A stretch of 64,000 bases of DNA from an uncultured Bacteroidales bacterium (GTDB taxonomy: Bacteria > Bacteroidota > Bacteroidia > Bacteroidales > UBA932): contig CALVAJ010000008.1 of NCBI GenBank assembly GCA_944325505.1, positions 1-64,000 on the forward strand, read 5' to 3'. Below the pieces are notes generated by a model. That model was given only the letters and a program-made list of their open reading frames with translations. It searched no databases and had not been told where the DNA came from. Shown piece by piece: positions 26,467 to 35,600 of this stretch. The translations under genes and the position numbers were made by a program. Within the stretch, counting starts at the first letter, position 1. Each line of letters opens with the position of its first letter.

Positions 26467-28536
26467 TTAGTTGCGTTCCTTCTGTTCCAGTTCAAGATAG
26501 TGGCTGTACAATGCTTCCTGGGATCCGGTCGGAAGCGGGCTGTCGCATGTCCATGGTCTGTTTTCTCCGCTTCCGTCGACGATCCTTCCCTGAATGGAAT
26601 CCCTAAGTCCGTAGTCTACGATAAGTTTCATTTCGCTTTTGACCGCCGGGTCATAGACAGGTGTGACCACCTCGATGCGGTTGTCCAGGTTGCGCGGCAT
26701 CCAGTCGGCAGAGCCGATGAATATCTTTTCCTGTCCGCCTGAGGCGAAAATGAATATGCGCGAGTGTTCGAGATACCGGTCTATGATACCGTTGATTCTC
26801 AGATGGCATCCCTCCGGGAGACGTGTCGTGTCGAGCGAACAGTTTCCCCTTACTATAAGATCTACAGGCACTCCCCTGGAGGCCGCTTCATATATTTTCC
26901 TGACCATTATCGGGTCGGTGACATGGTTCACTTTCATCCTGATATAGGCCGGCTTCCCGGCCAGGTGGTTGCGGATTTCCGCATTGACAAGGGAGATGAA
27001 CCGTTTCTTCATTTCGTTCGGGGAAACCAGAAGTTCCTTGAACGATACCGGCAGGTAAGGCTTTTCTATGAATTCAAAGACCCTGTCGACATCTTCCGTG
27101 ATACGTCTGGCGGCAGTCATCAGGATGCAGTCCGTGTATGTCCTTGCATTGCCTTCATGGAAATTGCCGGTGCTGATGCACGCTATGTCCGATCCCTGCT
27201 TCATTCCGATGAATACTATCTTGGAATGGACTTTAAGGCCTTCTACTCCATACATTACCTTGACTCCTGCATCCTGAAGCTTCTGGGACCAGACGATGTT
27301 CGATTCTTCATCGAACCTTGCCAGCAGCTCTATCACTACGGTCACTTTCTTTCCGTTCCTGGCTGCCGCGATAAGGGATTTCACCACTCTCGAGTCTTTG
27401 GCAAGCCTGTAAAGCGATATCTTTATCGATTTTACCCTGCGGTCAGTGGCCGCTTCATGCAGCAGTCTGAGAAAATGTGAAAAGCTGTGATAAGGGACAT
27501 GCAGGAAACGGTCCGATTCCCTTATCAGGTCGAGAAGGCTGCGCCGGACATCCAGCGAGGCTCTCATGACAGGCGGCATGGGTTTGAATTTCAGATCTTT
27601 CCTTCCGCAGTCAGGGAACTGCATCAGGTCCTTGTGGTTCTGATATCGTCCGCCTTTCAGGATTGTATCGTTATTCTCCAGATCGAGTTTGCCAAGTACG
27701 CGCTTGAGAAGATCGGGAGGCATCTTTTCATCATAGACGAATCTCAGCGGCTCTCCTTTTTTCCGGCTTTTTATTCCTTTTGATATTTTCTGCAGGATTC
27801 CGCTTCTGCGGTCATTGTCGATCTCCATTTCGGAGTCTCGTGTGAATTTGAATGCATATGCCTCGAAGTTCGTGTAGTCCGTACCGATGAAGATTTCATC
27901 GAGCGAGCACCTGATTATATTGTCGATGTACATTATGTAACTTTCGCCGTTCCTGTCCGGGAGCCTTACGAACCTTCCCTTTACAGGGATGGCGAAATAT
28001 GCATAATCATATTTTTTCTTTTCTCCTTCTTTCCCGGCCTTGACGGCGAAATAGATGTTTTCATCGCTTTCATAGTCCAGGCGCTTTACTGCGGAAAACC
28101 ATATCGGAACGATAAGTCCGTCCAGGTTGTTCCGGTAATAGCTCCTGATGAAAGCCAGCTGGCCGGCATCTGCCTCAGTATCGGAAATGAGATGGATGCC
28201 GTTGTCTGCCAGTTCTTTATATACGGTCTCGACAGCAGCTTCGTAATCGTTGAGATAGCAGCTGTTGAGCCTGGCTACTTCCTTTGCGATCTTTTTTGCA
28301 TTCTTTGCTTCTTTTTCTGCTGACTTGTCTCCCCATTCGATAATCCTGTTGAGGGAAGCGACCCTTACGCGGAAAAATTCATCCAGATTGTTGGAATATA
28401 TTCCCAGAAAAGACATTCTCTCCAGAAGCGGCACGGTGCTCTTGCATGCTTCCTGCAGGATTCTCCTGTTGAAATACATCCAGCTTATATCCCTCTCAAG
28501 ATACGGAGGCATAAGATTGTTTTTCTTCATTTCCAT
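26467..28536 (-). CDS. ppk1: Polyphosphate kinase 1
   Basis: Makes long-chain polyphosphate from ATP. The protein of about 689 residues has the N-terminal domain (RDISWMYFNRRILQEA), a head domain, and two PLD-like catalytic domains. The autophosphorylated His is about residue 437 in VHSKIVFIG, within the canonical KVHSKIV and STGNFHEGNART surroundings; RNLDNRIEVVTPV closes the site. ATGs at 28536 and 28530 are both plausible; an open extension to 28569 is not family-like. Forms an operon with ppx. Confidence 0.95.
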   Translation of the reverse strand: MEMKKNNLMPPYLERDISWMYFNRRILQEACKSTVPLLERMSFLGIYSNNLDEFFRVRVASLNRIIEWGDKSAEKEAKNAKKIAKEVARLNSCYLNDYEAAVETVYKELADNGIHLISDTEADAGQLAFIRSYYRNNLDGLIVPIWFSAVKRLDYESDENIYFAVKAGKEGEKKKYDYAYFAIPVKGRFVRLPDRNGESYIMYIDNIIRCSLDEIFIGTDYTNFEAYAFKFTRDSEMEIDNDRRSGILQKISKGIKSRKKGEPLRFVYDEKMPPDLLKRVLGKLDLENNDTILKGGRYQNHKDLMQFPDCGRKDLKFKPMPPVMRASLDVRRSLLDLIRESDRFLHVPYHSFSHFLRLLHEAATDRRVKSIKISLYRLAKDSRVVKSLIAAARNGKKVTVVIELLARFDEESNIVWSQKLQDAGVKVMYGVEGLKVHSKIVFIGMKQGSDIACISTGNFHEGNARTYTDCILMTAARRITEDVDRVFEFIEKPYLPVSFKELLVSPNEMKKRFISLVNAEIRNHLAGKPAYIRMKVNHVTDPIMVRKIYEAASRGVPVDLIVRGNCSLDTTRLPEGCHLRINGIIDRYLEHSRIFIFASGGQEKIFIGSADWMPRNLDNRIEVVTPVYDPAVKSEMKLIVDYGLRDSIQGRIVDGSGENRPWTCDSPLPTGSQEALYSHYLELEQKERN

Positions 28537-28640
28537 ATCATATTGACATACAATCTGTAAAATAAGCAAAAATTTTTTACAAAATTGTGTCGGTTATGTT
28601 AAGGGGGCGTATTTTCGCGAGTTTTCCGCAGAAGTGATGA

Positions 28641-29213
28641 TCAGAACCGGTATCTTACTGATAATGAAGGTATGAAACCCATCATTCCGTAATTATAGAA
28701 TCCGGTTTTAGACCTGTAGCTGTAGAATCCGTCGTTTATATGGAATCCGAAGTAGGGCCTGATGTCTACGGACAGCTGCAGAGGAAACCAGAAATTGTAT
28801 TCCAGTCCCACCTGTCCCGTAAATGACAGCATGAATCCGTGGTCTGCCGGATGTATTCTGGCCGGCAGTTCACCCATACCCCCGCTTACCAGTACCGTAT
28901 AGGTAGTCCTGTCGGATACATAGCCCATCGCCAGTCCGGGACCTGCGTAAAGAGCCCATGAGCCGCGGTCAGACCATGCCGGGCGTGCAAATACGAAATT
29001 GTATGAAGCTGACGCCTTGAATCCCGGACCGCCGTATCCGAAATCCATGCCGGCTTCGGCTTCTATGAAATTCTTGCCGAGAGTATGCTGGTATGAGGCT
29101 TCCAGTCCTGTGGCGCCGAACCGGAGGCCTACGGCTCTGGGCTGGGCGCTCGAAGTCAAAGAAAGGCAGCAGCTCAAAAGGACTGCTGCCATAAACATAC
29201 ATATGTGTTTCAT
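28641..29213 (-). CDS. Outer-membrane beta-barrel protein (tandem copy 2)
   Basis: A 190-residue exported protein: signal peptide MKHICMFMAAVLLSCCLSL, then alternating aromatic/hydrophobic beta-strands (FGATGLEASYQHTLGKNF, GQVGLEYNFWFPLQLSVDI) and a C-terminal barrel signature SVRYRF ending in Phe. This matches small porin-like outer-membrane proteins of Bacteroidota. It is clearly paralogous to the gene 19 bp upstream (29233), so one arose by duplication. Function unknown. The ATG at 29213 was chosen over an upstream start that lacks a signal peptide at its N-terminus. Confidence 0.8.
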   Translation of the reverse strand: MKHICMFMAAVLLSCCLSLTSSAQPRAVGLRFGATGLEASYQHTLGKNFIEAEAGMDFGYGGPGFKASASYNFVFARPAWSDRGSWALYAGPGLAMGYVSDRTTYTVLVSGGMGELPARIHPADHGFMLSFTGQVGLEYNFWFPLQLSVDIRPYFGFHINDGFYSYRSKTGFYNYGMMGFIPSLSVRYRF

Positions 29214-29232
29214 CGGATTTCCGGATATGCTG

Positions 29233-29688
29233 TTAGAATCTGTACCGTACACTCAGAGCAGGACCTATCCCGAAATAGAATGCCTTGCCTCCGAAAGCGT
29301 ATCCGAGCTGTGCCCTCAGGTCGAATGACAACTGCAGAGGGAACCAGAAAGTATACTCCAGTCCTACCTGTCCGGCTGCGCTGAGGTTGAATCCTCCGGC
29401 TCCGTTCAGGACACCGATGCCGACTGCTCCGCCCGGGCCTGCATAGAATCCCCATTCGCCTCTGTCGGTCCATGCCGGCTGGGCAATCATGAAATTATAG
29501 ACGACTGCTCCGTTCAGGGCCGTCGTGAATAGACCGAGGTCGGCTTCGAGGAAATCAGCACCTTTCATGGTATGCTGGTAAGATGCTTCGAAACCCCATC
29601 CCATCCTGGCTCCTATCGCCCTCGGCTGGGCTGCAGCCGCAAAGGAAATTCCCAATGCAAGGACTGCGATTGCTAAAATTTTCTTCAT
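29233..29688 (-). CDS. Outer-membrane beta-barrel protein (tandem copy 1)
   Basis: A 151-residue exported protein with signal peptide MKKILAIAVLALGISFAAAA, then strands shared with its neighbour: WGFEASYQHTMKG, GFYAGPGGAVGIG, GQVGLEYTFWFPLQLSFDL, and the same terminal SVRYRF. It is about 40 residues shorter than copy 2, mainly by loop differences. It is the promoter-proximal gene of the pair with a -7 box at 29731. No ligand or function can be assigned. Confidence 0.82.
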   Translation of the reverse strand: MKKILAIAVLALGISFAAAAQPRAIGARMGWGFEASYQHTMKGADFLEADLGLFTTALNGAVVYNFMIAQPAWTDRGEWGFYAGPGGAVGIGVLNGAGGFNLSAAGQVGLEYTFWFPLQLSFDLRAQLGYAFGGKAFYFGIGPALSVRYRF

Positions 29689-29730
29689 GATATGAATGTT
29701 AAAAGTTTATGTTTCTACACACGTTTCTCA

Positions 29731-29738
29731 CAAATGTA
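29731..29738 (-). promoter_or_regulatory. Bacteroidota -7 promoter box for the outer-membrane protein pair
   Basis: Minus strand TACATTTG fits TAnnTTTG, 42 bp ahead of the ATG at 29688. Confidence 0.5.
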
Positions 29739-29812
29739 GTCTTTTTTTTATATGGTTGTGCCTGTTTTATGAAAATAATCCGGTTAATCTGTCCTGGAAA
29801 TGACAGAATTAT

Positions 29813-29820
29813 TATCTTTG
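29813..29820 (+). promoter_or_regulatory. Bacteroidota -7 promoter box for the coiled-coil protein gene
   Basis: TATCTTTG fits TAnnTTTG, 32 bp ahead of the ATG at 29853. The gap is divergent, shared with the outer-membrane protein pair. Confidence 0.5.
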
Positions 29821-29852
29821 TGAATTGGTTGAACATTAAAAAACAAAAGATT

Positions 29853-30752
29853 ATGGAAGGACAGGAGTCACGGGTACCGGCAGGGAACCCGCAGGAAAGC
29901 CGGTTGAAGAACATTATGTATGTAATGATCGCTGTTGCAGTGGTACTGGCTGCCGCATTGGCATATATATGGTTTGAAAGGACTTCCCTCGTGAATGACC
30001 TCAAGATCGAGAAAGAGGATCTTACAGCCCAGATGATAGCTCTTCAGAATGACTACGCTTCACTCTCGTCTGATTACGAGACCATCAATTCGCAGCTGGA
30101 CTCGTCAAGGGAGGAGGTTTCCCAGCTCATAGAAAGAATCAAAAGGACAGATGCGACCAACAGGACAAAGATCCGTCAGTATGAGAAGGAACTCGGTACT
30201 CTCAGAAGTATCATGAGAAGCTATATCGTCCAGATAGATTCTCTGAATACCCTGAATCAGAAACTTACGGCCGATGCCGCTGCTGCCCGCCGCGAGGCTG
30301 CGGAAAGCCGCCGCCAGTCCGAGCAGCTCAGCAAGACTGTGGAAAGCCTTTCAGACCAGGTGGCGATAGGTTCCCAGATGAAGGCCAGGGCAATAACCCT
30401 TGTAGGTTATAACGGCTCCAACAAGGTCACTGACCGCAGCAGCAGGGTGGTCCGCCTTATGGCATCCCTCAGCCTGGTAGAGAACGAACTCGCCCCGAAA
30501 GGTCCGGTGCGCGTATATATCAGGGTAAAGGATCCTGACGGTATCCTTCTTACCAATGAGGAGCAGCGTACATTCTCTTTCAATGGAGAGCCTCTCATCA
30601 GTTCCGCTTCCCGTGAAGTGGATTATCAGGGGAAGGAAGTGGAGATGAGCATATACCTTAATGATATTCCTGAGTACGTAAGAGGCATCTACACCGTTGA
30701 GGTGTACACTGAGAACAATCTGCTCGGTTCGGCCGAACTGATGCTCAGGTAG
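29853..30752 (+). CDS. Membrane-anchored coiled-coil protein, conserved Bacteroidota type
   Basis: The 299-residue protein has a short polar N-terminus, one membrane helix (about residues 21-41, NIMYVMIAVAVVLAAALAYI), a long coiled coil (about 45-180, heptads with many Glu, Gln, Arg) and a C-terminal beta-rich domain (about 190-299, VRVYIRVKDPDGILLTNEEQ). The coiled coil and terminal domain are probably periplasmic. I do not recognise a named family. The start ATG 29853 is 32 bp after a -7 box. It is one base ahead of the hemW-like gene and likely cotranscribed. Confidence 0.75.
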   Translation: MEGQESRVPAGNPQESRLKNIMYVMIAVAVVLAAALAYIWFERTSLVNDLKIEKEDLTAQMIALQNDYASLSSDYETINSQLDSSREEVSQLIERIKRTDATNRTKIRQYEKELGTLRSIMRSYIVQIDSLNTLNQKLTADAAAARREAAESRRQSEQLSKTVESLSDQVAIGSQMKARAITLVGYNGSNKVTDRSSRVVRLMASLSLVENELAPKGPVRVYIRVKDPDGILLTNEEQRTFSFNGEPLISSASREVDYQGKEVEMSIYLNDIPEYVRGIYTVEVYTENNLLGSAELMLR

Positions 30753-30753
30753 C

Positions 30754-31950
30754 GTGATATACATCCATATACCCTTTTGCGGAAGTTTCTGTACCTATTG
30801 CGGTTTCTATTCCGAAATCGCGGACAGGGAGGTTGCAGGACGGTATGTCAAAGCTCTTTGCACCGAGATTTCATCGAGGAAAAAGGAACTTGCGGAAGGT
30901 CCGGATACGCTATACATAGGAGGCGGCACCCCATCGGTGCTGCCTCTTTCTGCTGTCATGGAGATTGCCTCGGCTGCCGGCGGGGCCGCTTTGGCGGGGA
31001 TTCCTTTGTCGCAAAGACATTTCCGGGAATTTACGTTTGAGGCCAATCCCGAAGATATCGCCGGCAGGGGAAGGGCTTACGCTGAAGGACTTGCCGCGTG
31101 CGGAGTGAACCGTATCAGCATGGGTGTGCAGTCATTCGATGACGGGATACTGCGCTGGATGAACCGCAGACACAGTGCCGGAACTGCTGTCAAGGCTTAT
31201 GACATAATAAGGGAATCCGGTATTGAAAATGTCAGCATAGACCTGATTTTCGGCATTTCCCAAATGGATGATGACCTGTGGAATGATACCTTGGACAAGG
31301 CCGTTGCGCTGAGACCGCAGCACATATCCGCCTATCAGCTTTCCATAGAGCCGGAAAGTACACTCGCTTCCATGGTCCGGACAGGAAGATACCGGGAGGC
31401 TTCCGAACCGGTATGCCGGAGACAGTATGACATGCTCTGCAGAAAACTTTCCGAGGCAGGGTATCGTCACTATGAAATATCCAATTTCGCATTACCCGGG
31501 TATGAGGCTCTGCACAACAGTTCCTACTGGAGGCATGTCCCGTATGCAGGGTTCGGTCCCGGGGCGCATTCTTTCAGTATCGGAGGAGATACCGCCCTGT
31601 CCGGAACTTTACGGAAATACATGCGTTTCTGGAATATACCGGATGTCAGGAAGTATATCTCGTCCTGTCTGTCCGGAGGCTGTGGTGCTTATCCTGAAGA
31701 ATCGGCTGATACCGGGATCGTCCAGACCGAGACTCTGACTCCGGAGCAGGTGGCGATAGAGCGGATCATGCTCGGGCTGAGGACAGACAGAGGAGTGGAA
31801 TCCTCCTGTCTTGAATCGTACGCAGACGGCTCCGGACTGGCAAAGATGATAGACAAGGGTTTTCTTGTCCCTGCCTCCGACCCGTCTTTCCTGCGTATCC
31901 CCGAAAAACATTTCTTCATATCCGACAGTATCATCGCAGATATCATATAG
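30754..31950 (+). CDS. hemW: HemW-like radical SAM protein
   Basis: Radical S-adenosylmethionine protein of the HemN-related group; HemW is a heme chaperone rather than coproporphyrinogen dehydrogenase. The 398-residue protein starts with a GTG codon (MIYIHIPFC) one base after the preceding stop. The Fe-S motif CGSFCTYCGF supplies Cys-x3-Cys-x2-Cys, and GGGTPSVLP and the HNSSYW motif are HemW markers. The extra HemN cysteine is absent, supporting the HemW assignment. Confidence 0.9.
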   Translation: MIYIHIPFCGSFCTYCGFYSEIADREVAGRYVKALCTEISSRKKELAEGPDTLYIGGGTPSVLPLSAVMEIASAAGGAALAGIPLSQRHFREFTFEANPEDIAGRGRAYAEGLAACGVNRISMGVQSFDDGILRWMNRRHSAGTAVKAYDIIRESGIENVSIDLIFGISQMDDDLWNDTLDKAVALRPQHISAYQLSIEPESTLASMVRTGRYREASEPVCRRQYDMLCRKLSEAGYRHYEISNFALPGYEALHNSSYWRHVPYAGFGPGAHSFSIGGDTALSGTLRKYMRFWNIPDVRKYISSCLSGGCGAYPEESADTGIVQTETLTPEQVAIERIMLGLRTDRGVESSCLESYADGSGLAKMIDKGFLVPASDPSFLRIPEKHFFISDSIIADII

Positions 31951-32062
31951 GTCATTCCGGGCCTGATCCGTAATCGGCCTGGACAAGTCACCGTCACAGG
32001 TTATCCGGAGACCTGCCGCCTTATTGTCATTTCGACCGACCGGAGGGAGTGGAGAAATCTGC
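31951..32062. repeat. Degenerate dispersed Bacteroidota repeat
   Basis: Contains GTCATTTCGACCGACCGGAG (32026-32045) followed by GGAGTGGAGAAATCT, a close variant of a short repeat scattered between genes in many Bacteroidota, and upstream GTCATTCCGGGCCTGATCC, a variant of another common motif. Probably a non-coding mobile-derived repeat after hemW. Confidence 0.6.
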
Positions 32063-32073
32063 CTTAAAAGTTT

Positions 32074-32081
32074 TATTTTTG
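32074..32081 (+). promoter_or_regulatory. Bacteroidota -7 promoter box for the TPR regulator
   Basis: TATTTTTG fits TAnnTTTG, 31 bp ahead of the ATG at 32113. Confidence 0.5.
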
Positions 32082-32112
32082 TCTTCCGGAAAATCAAGAC
32101 TGACCATACGAC

Positions 32113-33825
32113 ATGAAAAGATATATAATTGCAGCAATAACGATACTGGCCTTCGCCGCAATCTTGGTATCATGCACAGACCGTAAAGTCATCCGGCAAC
32201 TGGATGATGTCGGGTCTTATATAAACGAACATCCAGACAGCGCACTCTCTGTCCTCGACTCTCTTTCTACAGCCGGCATCCAGGGCCGGGAGGCCAACGC
32301 AAAGTTCGCCCTGCTCTATTCGATAGCGCTGGACAAGAGCTATATAGACGCGACGGATGACAGTCTGATAAACATAGCCGTGGACTGGTATAGAAAGCAC
32401 GGGACTGCCGGCGAGCGGCTGAAGTCATACTACTATCAGGGCCGGGTCTACCAGAACTCCGGGGACAACGAAGCCGCGATGGGGAGTTTCGTAAGGGCGG
32501 AAGCCTATGCCGGGCAATCAGACGACAAGACTGCAGCCGGATTATTATATCTTGCCATGTCAAATATATCAATGGACATATTCGACATGGATAAAGTCCT
32601 CGAATACAGTTCGGATGCTGAAAAGATTTTCAAAGAGACAGAAGATACGGCCAGATATTCATCCTCATTATTGAAAGTCTGTACGTATTATTCCATACAG
32701 GAAGATTACGAGAAGGCATCAGACATACTGGACACTCTTGCCGCCTTATGGGACAATATGGATATGCAGAACCGGAACTCATATTTCCAGATGAAACTGG
32801 ACCTTTTTAAGGAAACAGGAAATCTTGACAGCCTTTCATCCGGTTTAGAAGAATATATCGATACATTTCCTATAGAAGAAATCAACTTGCTAAGTATATC
32901 TGAATATTTCCTTGCTCTTGGTGAGGCAGACAAGGCTCTGTCCGCATTGCAGAGACATGAGAATATCGACTCGACATACAAGACAGATCCATTATATTAC
33001 AAATATTTATCCGAAGCGTACGATTCATTGGGGATTGTAGAGAGATCGCTTGAAGCATACAAAGAATATGCATATTTGACAGATTCCGTCAGTATGGTAA
33101 TCTTTAACCAGGACACTAAATATTTGAGGGATAAGCATGAAAATGAACTTCGCCTGACACAGACAAGAAACAGCAGAACAATAGCGGTATTGGTTGGTAT
33201 CATCATTATGATGTCAGCAGTTTTCACTGTCTACCTGCTCCGAAAAGGTATCCGGAAAAGAGAGGAGGAAAGGCAGATAGCGGAAGCGAGAAGCAGGGCC
33301 CTTGCAGATGAGAAGGCTCGACTGGAGCGTGAAATGACCAGATACAAGGAGAATTACGCCCGTCTGGAGCAGGAGCGGGACGAACTTTCCGAGATGCTCT
33401 CGTCAAACCCGCCTGCCGACCGCCAGTGTATGAGAGTCCTGAATGACCGTCTCGAACTTCTGAACAGGTTCTTCGCCGCCGCCATATCCGGCAACGAGGA
33501 GACAGACCGAATCGCCAGCCATGAACTTGACCGCCTCGTCGCGGACAGGGACATGTTTCTCTATACTACCCGGATGACTTTCGCGGCGGCACATCCGGAT
33601 TTCATCAGTTACCTTGAATTGAAGGGACTGACAGAGCATGAAATCGAATATTGCTGTCTCTACGCAATCGGCCTTAAAGGAAAGGAAATCGGACAGTATA
33701 TAAAACGGGCCTGCCATTACAACGAAAGCAGTGACATCAGGGCCAAACTCGGTCTGGGGAAGCATGACACCAACCTGAGCAACTACCTGCGGGATCTCCT
33801 CGCACAGGATCTCGCTGTCCATTAA
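32113..33825 (+). CDS. Transmembrane TPR regulator with LuxR-like C-terminal DNA-binding domain
   Basis: A 570-residue one-component membrane regulator. The N-terminus has a lipobox (FAAILVSC, Cys21). Residues about 30-350 are TPR units (for example DSALSVLDSLSTAGI and AKFALLYSIALDKSY), probably periplasmic; a membrane helix spans about 356-375; a coiled coil (about 378-425) follows. The cytoplasmic end (about 506-565) is a LuxR/GerE-like helix-turn-helix (LTEHEIEYCCLYAIGLKGKE, then a KLGLGKHDTN tail). This TPR-membrane-HTH design recurs in Bacteroidota, often beside small secreted peptides. The signal sensed is unknown. Its neighbour at 33967 encodes just the C-terminal module. Confidence 0.87.
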   Translation: MKRYIIAAITILAFAAILVSCTDRKVIRQLDDVGSYINEHPDSALSVLDSLSTAGIQGREANAKFALLYSIALDKSYIDATDDSLINIAVDWYRKHGTAGERLKSYYYQGRVYQNSGDNEAAMGSFVRAEAYAGQSDDKTAAGLLYLAMSNISMDIFDMDKVLEYSSDAEKIFKETEDTARYSSSLLKVCTYYSIQEDYEKASDILDTLAALWDNMDMQNRNSYFQMKLDLFKETGNLDSLSSGLEEYIDTFPIEEINLLSISEYFLALGEADKALSALQRHENIDSTYKTDPLYYKYLSEAYDSLGIVERSLEAYKEYAYLTDSVSMVIFNQDTKYLRDKHENELRLTQTRNSRTIAVLVGIIIMMSAVFTVYLLRKGIRKREEERQIAEARSRALADEKARLEREMTRYKENYARLEQERDELSEMLSSNPPADRQCMRVLNDRLELLNRFFAAAISGNEETDRIASHELDRLVADRDMFLYTTRMTFAAAHPDFISYLELKGLTEHEIEYCCLYAIGLKGKEIGQYIKRACHYNESSDIRAKLGLGKHDTNLSNYLRDLLAQDLAVH

Positions 33826-33966
33826 TGTTAAACTCATATGTCAAAGATTAAATTCCAAGAAAAATAATATTGACTGTCAACGTATTAAACTGGCAATTAT
33901 TAAAGTCGAAATTTGTACATTAAATATAAAAGACCTATTTTTAAGCCATTGTAAAACACGCAATGC

Positions 33967-34440
33967 ATGGAAAAAACAGATTCTGATATACTTCAGGAGG
34001 TAATAGGTGAATGGAGGACTTTGTCCCGGATACTCGCAATACAAAAACACGACCCCACTACATCTTATATTATATGTGCCCGTCTGTATCACATTACGAA
34101 AGCCATAGACAAAATTTTCGTCAACCACGGACCTATGACATCCACTTTACGGACTGCCATGCACAGCATATTACATAGCAGGGATGAATTTTTGCACGAC
34201 ATATCAGCAAGTTTTTCACGAAACCATAAACGATTCATGGCATTCCTGAAAGATACCGGTATGAACGAACGTGAAAAGAATTACTGCGTTATGGGAGCAA
34301 TCGGTTTCTATGGCAAGGATATAGGAATGTATATGTCAAGAAAGAATCACTATAATATATGCAGTGCTATCCGTAAAAAACTTGGATTGTCCGAGCATGA
34401 TACCAATTTAGGCAATCACCTCAGATCGCTTCTTCAATGA
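33967..34440 (+). CDS. Stand-alone LuxR-like output module
   Basis: A 157-residue cytosolic protein matching the C-terminal part of the TPR regulator at 32113 but lacking its lipobox, TPRs and membrane helix. Shared features are the helical region before the HTH (SRDEFLHDISASFSRNHK), the HTH (MNEREKNYCVMGAIGFYGKD) and a KLGLSEHDTNLGNHLRSLLQ ending. It may modulate or compete with the membrane form, or be a fragment fixed after partial duplication. Flanking DNA is visibly AT-richer than the housekeeping region, and a terminator follows. Confidence 0.75.
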   Translation: MEKTDSDILQEVIGEWRTLSRILAIQKHDPTTSYIICARLYHITKAIDKIFVNHGPMTSTLRTAMHSILHSRDEFLHDISASFSRNHKRFMAFLKDTGMNEREKNYCVMGAIGFYGKDIGMYMSRKNHYNICSAIRKKLGLSEHDTNLGNHLRSLLQ

Positions 34441-34450
34441 GGTTTCTTTC

Positions 34451-34477
34451 AAAAGGGCGGCAAAGGCCGTCCTTTTT
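34451..34477 (+). terminator. Intrinsic terminator after the output module
   Basis: AAAAGGGCGGC and GCCGTCCTTTT form an 11-bp stem around the AAAG loop, ending in a T run, 10 bp after the gene at 33967. Confidence 0.75.
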
Positions 34478-34626
34478 CAGTATTCACCTGATTTCATAGA
34501 ACAAAATCCTGCAATATTAAACTCCGTTCTTCGGATTGCGTCAATTTTTACCCACCCCTATTGATAATCAACAAATTACAATTCAAAATATTAAACTATA
34601 AATTTCGAGATTAAACTTTGTTGGAA

Positions 34627-34634
34627 TAATTTTG
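34627..34634 (+). promoter_or_regulatory. Bacteroidota -7 promoter box ahead of the secreted protein locus
   Basis: TAATTTTG fits TAnnTTTG, 27 bp ahead of the ATG at 34662; ATTTCG at 34602 is a weak -33 candidate. Confidence 0.45.
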
Positions 34635-34661
34635 TGGACACAACTCAAACAAAACAAAGTC

Positions 34662-35053
34662 ATGAGACAGATTTTTAAATTTCTGATTCCGATGCTGATT
34701 GTCGGAGCATTCATCGGCCAGGATGTCGATGCCAAAAGTGGCAGGCGTGCAAAAAAAAGAATTGCATTGACTACCTTTTGAAACACCACGAGAAAATATG
34801 TGATCGTTATTTGAACTCAGATGCAGATGTCACCTATTATCCGGATGAAGATATCATTGAACTGGCATGTGGCGGCACAAAAGAAACAAGTGTATATATA
34901 GTCAACTCAAACGGAGAAGAAATCTCGTATGATTCCTTTGATGCCGGAATGACTCCTTACTATATGGTAGATGTACCTCAAACTCCCGGGACTTATTATA
35001 TTATAATAGATTCCCCAGTACTGTATGTAGAAGGTGCATTTGTAGTAGAATAA
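34662..35053 (+). pseudogene. Small secreted protein gene frameshifted at an A8 run
   Basis: The first frame encodes a signal peptide (MRQIFKFLIPMLIVGAFIGQ then DVDA) and stops at TGA 34779-34781 after 39 codons. A second frame, open across the same region, continues as about 98 residues with NCIDYLLKHHEK, a cysteine pair and a beta-rich end (TPGTYYIIIDSPVLYVEG). The two join if one A is added to the A8 run at 34751-34758, or if ribosomes slip -1 there, giving an exported protein of about 130 residues. The beta-rich end resembles small DUF3244-like Bacteroidota secreted domains, a weak resemblance. It could be a broken gene, a phase-variable tract, programmed slippage or a sequencing error. 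Confidence 0.7.
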
Positions 35054-35084
35054 ATAACCACATTAAAACAATATGAATATGAAA

Positions 35085-35600
35085 ATGAAAAGAATCGCAT
35101 CTGTCATCCTTTTCATACTGTCTGTCTCTTGCATACAGGTTTTTGCACAGAAGATGGTGGGGAGGGGAACGTTCGAGTTTGAATTGGCGACAATCCATTC
35201 TCAAGGCACATTTAGTCCCGGCATAAACGGCAGACTTTCTGTAGGATACGTTGTCCCTTCAGGAAAAGCGGGAGTTTATGTAGACTGGGGAAGTGGAAGC
35301 GGAAATATTTCAGAGACGGCCCATACTGTCCTAGTTTCAGGAGGACTGCCATGGTATGCGGGAGAGCGTTTTTCCGTCGTTCCGAAAATCGGGTTCGGCA
35401 TGGGGACGGCAGAAAACGGCACAGAAGACAGGAAATACTGCTTTGCCGCGGCCCTGTCGGCTACGCTGAGATACTATATATCCAACAGTTTCTATTGCGG
35501 TTTTGATGCCCGGTTTGTAGGCTTGAATAGGTCTTCAGGGAAACAGGAAGGGTTCATGTACAATCCCGAATTCGGAATATGTATCGGGGTTGTCCTATAG
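35085..35600 (+). CDS. Small outer-membrane beta-barrel-like protein, island copy A
   Basis: The 171-residue exported protein has signal peptide MKRIASVILFILSVSCIQVF and alternating strands (NGRLSVGYVVPSGKAGVYVD, FSVVPKIGFGMGTAENG). It is a near-duplicate of the gene at 38586, differing at scattered positions only. I start it at 35085 by analogy with that copy, although in-frame ATGs at 35073 and 35079 exist. No known family was recognised beyond small Bacteroidota outer-membrane proteins. It lies upstream of the bacteriocin-like gene. Confidence 0.75.
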   Translation: MKRIASVILFILSVSCIQVFAQKMVGRGTFEFELATIHSQGTFSPGINGRLSVGYVVPSGKAGVYVDWGSGSGNISETAHTVLVSGGLPWYAGERFSVVPKIGFGMGTAENGTEDRKYCFAAALSATLRYYISNSFYCGFDARFVGLNRSSGKQEGFMYNPEFGICIGVVL

